From Bernardetia sp. ABR2-2B (lineage in GTDB: Bacteria; Bacteroidota; Bacteroidia; Cytophagales; Bernardetiaceae): DNA of 64,000 nucleotides. The DNA lies in NCBI RefSeq assembly GCF_037126435.1, contig NZ_CP147020.1:2779293-2843292 (forward strand). Reading direction: 5' to 3'. Numbering within the stretch: position 1 is the first letter of the stretch; the number at the start of each line of letters is the position of its first letter. Under the pieces are notes generated by a model. It made no database searches and was not told the origin of the DNA. It worked only from the letters and a program-made list of their open reading frames with translations. A program made the translations under genes and the position numbers. Below are positions 18,950 through 25,833 of this stretch, one piece after another.

Positions 18950-19019
18950 AAACTTTAACTTTTTTAAAGTACGCTATTTTTTCAATCTAATTTTGAATTG
19001 ATTATATTGTGTAGTTATT
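18950..19019 (+). repeat. 70-nt direct repeat, right copy
   Basis: This is the partner of 17997-18066. It ends 27 nt before the ATG of the next plus-strand gene (19047), so this copy may carry that gene's promoter. Confidence 0.75.
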
Positions 19020-19046
19020 ATTATATCTTTCTATAAAAATCAAAAA

Positions 19047-19505
19047 ATGTTAAAGTATCTTTTTATTTTTGTTATCTGCCTATTATCTAGTTTTTCTGTT
19101 TTTCAAGAAAAAGAAAACCAAAAAAGTTTTTACTTTGAGGAGTTTGAGCCTTTGGATTATAGATACGCTCTTGAAGATAGTATTTTACTAATGTATAAAG
19201 ATAAAATCAACGGAGATAAGGATTTGGAAGCAAGAGCCAAAGAAGCCTCACGTACTTTTTTCCACAAGATGGAGGATAATCAGAAAGAAGAAAAGCAAAA
19301 AATTCTGAAATTGATAGATAAAAAAGGATACAAATTAGTACAAGAGAAGGGAGAAAATACATACGTAATTCAGTCAAAATTGAATGTTTTGGCTAGAGAA
19401 AGCAAAAAAGCAACAGAAATTCTCTACGATATATCTAAGAATACTAAAGAAATTGAGAAAGATATGAACCTAAAAGAATTTAGTAAGTTTTTAAAAAAAT
19501 TATAA
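19047..19505 (+). CDS. secreted helical protein of unknown function
   Basis: A 152-residue protein with a short N-terminal signal peptide (MLKYLFIFVICLLSSFSVF) and a highly charged, mostly helical mature part rich in Lys and Glu (for example KMEDNQKEEKQKILKLIDKK and ILYDISKNTKEIEKDMNLKE). No family was recognised. Its stop is 33 nt before the DUF4175 gene with no terminator between, so the two may be co-transcribed; the shared coiled-coil character would fit interaction, which is inference. Confidence 0.55.
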   Translation: MLKYLFIFVICLLSSFSVFQEKENQKSFYFEEFEPLDYRYALEDSILLMYKDKINGDKDLEARAKEASRTFFHKMEDNQKEEKQKILKLIDKKGYKLVQEKGENTYVIQSKLNVLARESKKATEILYDISKNTKEIEKDMNLKEFSKFLKKL

Positions 19506-19537
19506 ATATCATTTAGTTAAAGAAGATAAATTTAAAA

Positions 19538-22500
19538 ATGAAAACATCAATAGAGGCGTTATATGCCAATATCCAGTCCTATAAAAGAAAATATTATAAA
19601 AATTTACTCCTAAAAGGTTCTCTACTTGCTATTTCGGCATTTCTAGGTGCTTTTGCCATTGTGAGTATTTTGGAATATTTTGGTAATTTCAGTTCTACTT
19701 TTAGAGCTGTTTTGTTTTATAGTTTTATTTCGGTCAGTATTTTTTCCCTTGTCTATTGGGTAATTATTCCGATTTATCAGCTTTTTACGATGGACAAACA
19801 GCTTCCTCACAACGAAGCTGCAAAACAAATCGGAAAATATTTTCCACAAGTGCAAGACCGTTTATTGAATGTTTTGCAACTTCATTCTACAAATTCGAAC
19901 CCTCAAAATTCAGATTTGTACCAAGCCAGTATTGAACAAAAAGCCTCTCAATTTGCGCCTATTTCCTTTGCTGATGCCATTGAATACGAACAAAATCGTC
20001 GTTATTTGAGATTTTTATTTATTCCTATTGTCTTGATTGCTGCTTTTTTGGTTTGGGATTTGGATTTTTATAAAGCAAGTGCTGTTCGTTTGGTAAATTA
20101 TGAACAAGATTTTGCTCCAAAAGCTCCTTTTCAGTTTTCATTAGATACAAAACAACTGATTGCCTTTAAGGGAGAAGATTTGAATTTTGATGTAAATCTT
20201 AGTGGAGAAGCATTTCCAAATGAAATATTTTTGATTACAGAAAATGGTCGTAAAATTAAGTTAGATAAAAATTCGGCTTCTTCGTATTCGTATCAGTTTA
20301 CAAATATTCAACGTCCATTTGAGTTTTCATTAGATGGCGAAGGTTATACTTCAAAAATGTATGAAATTATTGTGCGTGAGCGTCCACAACTTCGCAATTT
20401 TGTGGCATATCTAAATTATCCAAACTACACAGGAAAAAAAGATGAACGTTTAGAAAATACAGGAAATCTCATCGTTCCAGCAGGAACGCAAATTGAGTGG
20501 CGTTTTCAGACACAAGAAACCGAAAAATTAAATTTTGTTTCGATTATTTCAGATGATTCTATCAATGTCAAAACAGCCAAAAAAGAAGAGGACGGATTTT
20601 TACTTCAAACCACAGCTTTGAAATCCGAAGCCTTTGAAATAGAATTGGAGAATAAATACAGTAAAAATAAAGAAAAGATTAGCTATTTACTGACAGTTAT
20701 TCAAGATGAATTTCCGAAGGTTTCGCTTAATCAGTTTCAAGATTCTGTGATGTACGATTATTTGATGTTGGGAGGAAATATTTCAGACGATTATGGAATT
20801 ACAAATTTGCGTTTCAATTATCGTGTTCGTTCTGGAAAGAAAGTTTCAAAATATAAATCTTTGTCTCTTAATTTCAATCCAAATGCTATTAATCAGCAAT
20901 ATTTTCATCAAGTGGAATTAGAACCTCTTGAACTGAAAGCAGGAGATGAGTTAGAATACTTTGTGCAAGTTTGGGATAATGATGCCGTTCGTGGTCGTAA
21001 AAGCAGCAAAACAGGAAGTTACCGTTTCCAAATTCCGAAAGAGTCAGAAATGCGTGAATCGGTGGCTGAAACAAGTAAAAGCGCAGAATCACAAATCGAT
21101 AAAACGCTAGAAGATGCCAAAGAATTAAACAAAAAAATAGAAAAACTTGCCGAAGACTTGAAGGGTAAGAAAAAACTAAGTTGGCAAGAACAAAAGGAAC
21201 TAGAAAAGCTTTTGGAAGACAAAAAACAGCTTGAAGAAGACATCAGAAAGATGCAAGAGCAAAACAAAAAGCTCAATGAGCAGCAAGAAAAATTTACAGA
21301 ACAAGATGAGCGAATTGCAGAAAAATCTAAAAAACTGCAAGAACTCATGGACGAACTCATGGATGAGAAAACAAAAGAGTTGTATGACAAATTACAAGAA
21401 CTTTTGAATGAAGAAACCAATAGTGAGGAGATAAAAGAAGTCTTGGAAAAGCTCCAAAACAAAGAAATGAACCTTGAAAAAGAGCTTGACCGAACACTTG
21501 AAATGTTCAAAAAACTAGAGGTCGATAAAAAAATGAAAGACATTGCGGAGCAGCTTGAAGAACTAGCCGAAGAACAAAAAGACCTTGCCGAAGAAACCAA
21601 AGAACAACAACAGAAAGAAGAGACAGACCGTCGTCTGTCGAAAGAAGAAAAAGAAAAGGCAGATAGTCTTTTGTCTGAAAAACAAGAGGAGTTGAATGAG
21701 AAATTTGAGGAAATGAAAGAGCAAATGGAAGAGCTTGACAAAATGAATGAAGAACTCAAAACTCCGAAAGATTTAGAAGAAACCAAGAAAAAAGAGGAGG
21801 AAGTAACCGAGCAGCAAGAGCAAAGTAAGGAGCAACTTCAAAATAATGAAAAGGAGAAAGCTTCTCAATCGCAAGAAAATGCAGGTGAAAAAATGGAACA
21901 AATGGCACAACAGATGAAACAAATGACCTCTTCTTCTGAAATGGAACAAGCGCAAGAAGATTATGATGATTTGCGTCAGCTTTTGGAAAATCTATTAAAA
22001 CTCTCTTTTGAGCAGGAAGAAATTATGAATGGTTTTAATGAAATTGACCAGCGAGACCCAAAATATATTACGCTTAGTCAAGATCAATTAAAACTCAAAG
22101 ACGATGCTCAAATTGTGGAGGATAGTCTGCGTACACTTGCAAAACGTGTTTTTCAGATTGAGAGCTTCGTTATGCGTGAACTTACCGATATGAATGATTA
22201 TATGGGACAGGTTACGCAAGAAGTAAAAGACCGTAAAAACCCTCGTATGTTGGCTAGTCGTCAGCAATCTGTGATGACTTCAATTAATAATTTGGCGTTG
22301 ATGCTCAATGATGTTTTGGAACAGATGCAACAATCTATGTCGTCGATGGGAATGGGAAAACCAAAGTCAGGTAAACCAAGTGGAAGTCCATCGATGAGTG
22401 AAATGCAGCAATCTATCAATCAGCAGATAGAAAACCTAAAGAAAAGTGGAAAATCGGGAAGGCAGCTTTCTGAAGGTCTTGCCAAAATAGCAGCACAACA

Positions 22501-23005
22501 AGAAGCCTTGCGCCGTGCCTTACAAAAAGCTATGCAACAAGGAAAAGGTAAGGACGGAAAAGAGGGTAAAGGCAAAGACGGCAAGGAAGGAAAAGAAGGA
22601 GGACAGAAAGGACAAAACGGAATGGGAGAAGGCGAAGGTGGCGAAAACGGAAACCAAGATGGTGGCTCTATGGGCAACGGTGGCAATATGTCTAAGATGA
22701 TAAAAGACATGGAAAAAACCGAAGAAGACCTAGTAAACAAACGCCTAACTCAAGAACTCATCGAACGCCAAAAGCAAATTATGACACGCCTTTTACAGTC
22801 TGAAAAAGCCGAAAGAGAACGTGATTTAGATGAAAAACGAGAAGCCGAACAAGCCAAAGCCACAAAAAGAAGAGTTCCACCACAGTTTGAGGAATATTTC
22901 AAGCAAAAGGAACAACAAATCGAACTTTTAAAAACGATTCCTCCTACGCTTAGTCCGTATTACAAGCAGCAAGTGAATGAGTATTTTAAGAAATTGGAGG
23001 AGTAA
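19538..23005 (+). CDS. DUF4175 family membrane protein with long coiled coil
   Basis: A 1155-residue protein typical of Bacteroidota DUF4175. Residues 1-90 hold two membrane helices (LLKGSLLAISAFLGAFAIVS; FISVSIFSLVYWVIIPIY) and a third lies near 160-180 (FLFIPIVLIAAFLVW). A beta-sandwich-like periplasmic part (~190-500) follows. A very long Glu/Lys/Gln-rich coiled coil spans about 510-820, a Met-rich helical part comes next, and a Gly/Lys-rich low-complexity stretch (about 1000-1060, GKGKDGKEGKEGG type) precedes a final charged helix ending YYKQQVNEYFKKLEE. The function is unknown. The last 51 bases are duplicated downstream at 24400-24450 and, more degraded, at 23579-23624. Confidence 0.85.
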   Translation: MKTSIEALYANIQSYKRKYYKNLLLKGSLLAISAFLGAFAIVSILEYFGNFSSTFRAVLFYSFISVSIFSLVYWVIIPIYQLFTMDKQLPHNEAAKQIGKYFPQVQDRLLNVLQLHSTNSNPQNSDLYQASIEQKASQFAPISFADAIEYEQNRRYLRFLFIPIVLIAAFLVWDLDFYKASAVRLVNYEQDFAPKAPFQFSLDTKQLIAFKGEDLNFDVNLSGEAFPNEIFLITENGRKIKLDKNSASSYSYQFTNIQRPFEFSLDGEGYTSKMYEIIVRERPQLRNFVAYLNYPNYTGKKDERLENTGNLIVPAGTQIEWRFQTQETEKLNFVSIISDDSINVKTAKKEEDGFLLQTTALKSEAFEIELENKYSKNKEKISYLLTVIQDEFPKVSLNQFQDSVMYDYLMLGGNISDDYGITNLRFNYRVRSGKKVSKYKSLSLNFNPNAINQQYFHQVELEPLELKAGDELEYFVQVWDNDAVRGRKSSKTGSYRFQIPKESEMRESVAETSKSAESQIDKTLEDAKELNKKIEKLAEDLKGKKKLSWQEQKELEKLLEDKKQLEEDIRKMQEQNKKLNEQQEKFTEQDERIAEKSKKLQELMDELMDEKTKELYDKLQELLNEETNSEEIKEVLEKLQNKEMNLEKELDRTLEMFKKLEVDKKMKDIAEQLEELAEEQKDLAEETKEQQQKEETDRRLSKEEKEKADSLLSEKQEELNEKFEEMKEQMEELDKMNEELKTPKDLEETKKKEEEVTEQQEQSKEQLQNNEKEKASQSQENAGEKMEQMAQQMKQMTSSSEMEQAQEDYDDLRQLLENLLKLSFEQEEIMNGFNEIDQRDPKYITLSQDQLKLKDDAQIVEDSLRTLAKRVFQIESFVMRELTDMNDYMGQVTQEVKDRKNPRMLASRQQSVMTSINNLALMLNDVLEQMQQSMSSMGMGKPKSGKPSGSPSMSEMQQSINQQIENLKKSGKSGRQLSEGLAKIAAQQEALRRALQKAMQQGKGKDGKEGKGKDGKEGKEGGQKGQNGMGEGEGGENGNQDGGSMGNGGNMSKMIKDMEKTEEDLVNKRLTQELIERQKQIMTRLLQSEKAERERDLDEKREAEQAKATKRRVPPQFEEYFKQKEQQIELLKTIPPTLSPYYKQQVNEYFKKLEE

Positions 23006-23008
23006 AAT
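22958..23008 (+). repeat. 51-nt direct repeat, parental copy (DUF4175 3' end)
   Basis: The 3' terminal 48 bases of the DUF4175 gene plus AAT, starting TATTACAAGCAGCAAGTGAA. It is repeated at 24400-24450 with one mismatch (50/51). Confidence 0.85.
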
Positions 23009-23018
23009 TATAAATTAG

Positions 23019-23555
23019 GTGAAGACAGAAAATAATAACACGAAGGATTATATCATCATGATAAGTTGTGCTATATCACAATTTTTATCATGGGTTTTTG
23101 CTATGTTTTTTTTAGGAATAGGCTACTCAAAAACGTTTTCTTTCTTGTTGATTTTGGCACTAATTATATGTTTTGGAGAATATTTATACTGGAAATTATA
23201 TAAGATCAAGACTTTGATTGTTTTTTTAGGCTTAGGTTTACATCTATTAACCATCATATTTCTTCCTATATACAGAGGCATACTTTATAATCATCTGTTG
23301 AATAAAAATTTAGTGGAGCATACTCTAGGTGTGGTAACAGGTGTGGATGACAATGAGGTATATTATATGTTTGAAGGAGACGATACTGAATATGTTGTGA
23401 AGAATGAAGTATATGAAGTTAATATAATAGGTGAAGAACTTTTTGATTTTGAAATAGGAGATAGTCTATTAATTTTTCATAATAGGTATTTTCATACTAT
23501 AAGCCTTCCTTTACCTTTGAATGATGCTGATAGATTCATAAAAGATAAAAAATGA
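23019..23555 (+). CDS. small membrane protein of unknown function
   Basis: A 178-residue protein whose longest frame starts with GTG at 23019; an ATG at 23058 is an alternative that begins just before the first membrane helix. Three or four hydrophobic helices (about residues 14-35, 39-56, 63-85) are followed by a C-terminal soluble domain of ~85 residues with beta character (GVVTGVDDNEVYYMFEGDD; FEIGDSLLIFHNRYFHT), possibly an SH3/OB-like barrel. No family was recognised. It lies between the true end of the DUF4175 gene and a degenerate copy of that end. Confidence 0.5.
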   Translation: MKTENNNTKDYIIMISCAISQFLSWVFAMFFLGIGYSKTFSFLLILALIICFGEYLYWKLYKIKTLIVFLGLGLHLLTIIFLPIYRGILYNHLLNKNLVEHTLGVVTGVDDNEVYYMFEGDDTEYVVKNEVYEVNIIGEELFDFEIGDSLLIFHNRYFHTISLPLPLNDADRFIKDKK

Positions 23556-23578
23556 CCCTCGTATAACCTTTATCACAA

Positions 23579-23624
23579 ATAGCAGTAAGTCAATGAGTAT
23601 TTTAAGAAGTAGGAATGAGTAATT
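23579..23624 (+). repeat. degenerate copy of the DUF4175 3' end
   Basis: The core CAATGAGTATTTTAAGAAGT is clearly related to the last ~45 bases of the DUF4175 gene but has several substitutions and an indel. It sits 24 nt after the stop of the 178-aa gene. Confidence 0.65.
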
Positions 23625-23716
23625 TTACTTAAATTCAAAACTATATAATACCTTTTTTATAATATTGTAATTCAATAAAAAATAGAACAAAAAACTATCT
23701 CAAAAATTCAATTGCT

Positions 23717-24319
23717 ATGGATAATAAAGCAAAACCTTTCGCTTTCTTAACTGCTTTTTTTACAATATTATTTATGTTATTTCCAATGCTATTTCTTGAC
23801 ATATCTTTTGGGTCTAGTATGAAAAGTATTATATTCAGTACTGCTTTTGCTGTTGTAGGAGGTCTTTTATTTGTTGCTTTACCTTACTTTTTTAAAGATT
23901 TAAGTGATATATCTTGGAAGTCTGTATCAATAATTTGTTTAATTTCCATTTCTGCTTACTTTGGATTAGCTCTTATATTAAAAAAAACAAATAATGAAGA
24001 TGTATCTCAAACAGTAAATTTACATGAAAATTTAAAAGGTAATTGGAAGAGTGAAGTAGATAGCAATGCAGTATTAATGTTAAGGGTCATATCGAATGAT
24101 TTACTTACAATAAATGTTGAAACAGTAAACAAAGATACAGCTAATTATGATTACTCTGTATTTGAATGGAATTACTTTTTTCTCAATGAAAGAGAGATAT
24201 ATGGATCGGATTCTACGGGTGAGTATGAGTTAAATATGAAGATTGTAAATGACTCTACAATCATAGTAGAGGAAGAATCAGGGAATTTAATTTTTAAAAA
24301 AGAAAGTCCTGCTATTTGA
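23717..24319 (+). CDS. membrane protein with C-terminal lipocalin-like domain, unknown
   Basis: A 200-residue protein. Four hydrophobic segments occupy about residues 8-28, 35-58, 67-86 and the stretch between, and end in a basic KKTNNED turn. A soluble C-terminal domain of ~95 residues then starts LHENLKGNWKSEVDSNAVLM and continues with strand-like repeats (LLTINVETVN; YELNMKIVNDSTIIVEEES), similar to lipocalin-like 'GxW' domains. The function is unknown. It lies between the degenerate and the good copy of the DUF4175 3' end. Confidence 0.5.
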   Translation: MDNKAKPFAFLTAFFTILFMLFPMLFLDISFGSSMKSIIFSTAFAVVGGLLFVALPYFFKDLSDISWKSVSIICLISISAYFGLALILKKTNNEDVSQTVNLHENLKGNWKSEVDSNAVLMLRVISNDLLTINVETVNKDTANYDYSVFEWNYFFLNEREIYGSDSTGEYELNMKIVNDSTIIVEEESGNLIFKKESPAI

Positions 24320-24399
24320 TGACCAAAAATATAAATACCCATGAGCTTAGGTAAAATGATTGTTTTCTTTCTCATAAATCTACCTTTGCTCTTGGTTCA

Positions 24400-24450
24400 T
24401 ATTACAAGCAGCAAGTGAATGAGTATTTTAAGAAGTTGGAGGAGTAAAAT
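24400..24450 (+). repeat. 51-nt direct repeat, downstream copy (DUF4175 3' end)
   Basis: Near-perfect duplicate (50/51) of 22958-23008. Read in frame, the sequence from about 24379 still encodes STFALGSYYKQQVNEYFKK and the final LEE plus stop, so the similarity to a DUF4175 tail extends a little upstream of the identical part. Confidence 0.85.
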
Positions 24451-24459
24451 ATCTATTTT

Positions 24460-25404
24460 ATGAAAAAAATAACTTTGCTATTTTTAGTCTGTTTTTTATT
24501 TGGTTGTGCTGAAAAGCAAACTTCTAAAAGTATAGCTAGAAATTTTAGCATCACTACAAAACAGATTCAAAGAGAACCTAAAATTGATAAAAATCAAACA
24601 CAAGTAATTAAAGACTCTAGCTTTACTAAAGATTTAGTCCACAAAACTTATAAACTTGATGGCACTCAAACACAAATATTCAAAGATTATAATTTTGATA
24701 AAGGTGGATATTATATTCTCGGCACTATTGGAGAACACGACAGACATGTGAAAACCTTGTGTGATACTTTGGGAGAGTTTTATACTGATAAAATTGATAT
24801 CCTAAATGAATTTAAAAATGAGTGGGTATTTTCAGAACCAGACCCACATTTTGCTTGTGGCTATCATTATCGTATTTATATTTGTAAAGACGGTTTAGAA
24901 GTTGAAAGTGTATCAGTCAATTTGCAATGTAATACAATCGTTACAAAAAGTGGAGATTTTCATTTTGATTCAGAGAAATTAAGACATTTTTTAGGGCGTT
25001 TGAAAAAACCATTGAGTGGCGAAAAACAGTTTGACTCAATAGCTAAAGCAAGGGAGTATAGAAATAATCTTTTAAAGAATAATGAAAATTTAATAATGAC
25101 AGAAACTCCCAAGTGGACAGAATATGAAGGTAATTTTAGATTTGAATATAATTGTCCAGAAAATACAACTCATTGTAGTGAAAAAAGAAAAAGTTTGCTA
25201 CAAAAAATGCGTAAAGAAATAGCAAAAACATATCCTAATGAAGAATTTGAGCTTGAGCAAATGGGTGGTTCGCTAACGAGTATTATTGTAGAAGTACGTT
25301 GCAAAAAGCGTCTTTTTGATAAGTTTAAACTTTATGATAGGAGCATTTATAACACGTGGAATCCTTATCGTTGTTCTCTCAAAAGTTATTGGGTAGGTAG
25401 ATAA
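24460..25404 (+). CDS. lipoprotein of unknown function, upstream of barstar-like gene
   Basis: A 314-residue lipoprotein with signal MKKITLLFLVCFLFGC (lipobox Cys16). The mature part is hydrophilic. Residues ~25-75 contain a short internal repeat (DKNQTQVIKDSSFTKD versus LDGTQTQIFKDYNFDKG), the central part resembles a beta-domain (WVFSEPDPHFACGYHYRIYI), and the C-terminal ~110 residues are Cys-containing and basic (NCPENTTHCSEKRKSLLQKM ... CSLKSYWVGR). No family or nuclease motif was recognised. Its stop overlaps the start of the next gene (TAATG), so the two proteins are translationally coupled. Confidence 0.6.
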   Translation: MKKITLLFLVCFLFGCAEKQTSKSIARNFSITTKQIQREPKIDKNQTQVIKDSSFTKDLVHKTYKLDGTQTQIFKDYNFDKGGYYILGTIGEHDRHVKTLCDTLGEFYTDKIDILNEFKNEWVFSEPDPHFACGYHYRIYICKDGLEVESVSVNLQCNTIVTKSGDFHFDSEKLRHFLGRLKKPLSGEKQFDSIAKAREYRNNLLKNNENLIMTETPKWTEYEGNFRFEYNCPENTTHCSEKRKSLLQKMRKEIAKTYPNEEFELEQMGGSLTSIIVEVRCKKRLFDKFKLYDRSIYNTWNPYRCSLKSYWVGR

Positions 25405-25733
25405 TGCAATACACAGAAAAAATAAAAGACAAAGAGTATTTCGTAACAGAAATAAACGCTTCTAAATGTAAAGGCTATAAAAATTTGATAGAAGAATTTA
25501 GTCTTACTTTTTCTATTCCTTCTTCTGTTCCTAATCTTGATGCTTTAAATGATTTTTTGACTGGTTTGGAATGGATAGAACAAAAAAACTATAAACTCAT
25601 CATCAAGAATATGAATAAAGTAGAGAAAAATAGAAATGATTATGAAGGTTTTTTTTCTGTGATTGAACACTTAGAAGACCATTGGAAAGGCAAAGAAAAT
25701 GATTTGATTGTAGAATATGTAGGTAATTCTTAA
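25404..25733 (+). CDS. barstar-like protein
   Basis: A 109-residue acidic protein. The segment VPNLDALNDFLTGLEWIEQK followed by YKLIIKNMN and a helical C-terminus (FSVIEHLEDHWKGKENDLIV) follows the barstar family pattern (LDALxDxLTxL, then a beta strand xLxxxN). Barstar proteins inhibit extracellular-type ribonucleases such as barnase, and barstar-like genes are widely used as immunity genes. The start codon overlaps the stop of the upstream lipoprotein gene. No barnase-like gene is evident in the neighbourhood, so the partner is unknown. Confidence 0.65.
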   Translation: MQYTEKIKDKEYFVTEINASKCKGYKNLIEEFSLTFSIPSSVPNLDALNDFLTGLEWIEQKNYKLIIKNMNKVEKNRNDYEGFFSVIEHLEDHWKGKENDLIVEYVGNS

Positions 25734-25833
25734 TCAAAAATAAATCATTATTTAATAAGATTTTTTATTACTCAATACTTCAAAATTTCGTATCTTTTCG
25801 TTCTTGAACCAAAATTATATCAAAAACGAATTT

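Noticed and set aside
21019-21786. 255-codon Ser/Phe-rich frame opposite the DUF4175 gene
   Set aside because: It is the antisense of a Glu/Lys-rich coiled coil, which yields long Ser/Phe-rich frames without being coding.
22541-22670. GGAAAAGG-type short repeats suggesting a tandem or CRISPR-like array
   Set aside because: They are in-frame Gly-Lys-Asp codon repeats of a low-complexity protein region, with no spacers of constant length.
22420-22740. 106-codon Pro/Ser-rich minus-strand frame
   Set aside because: Antisense of the Gly/Lys-rich low-complexity stretch of the DUF4175 gene.
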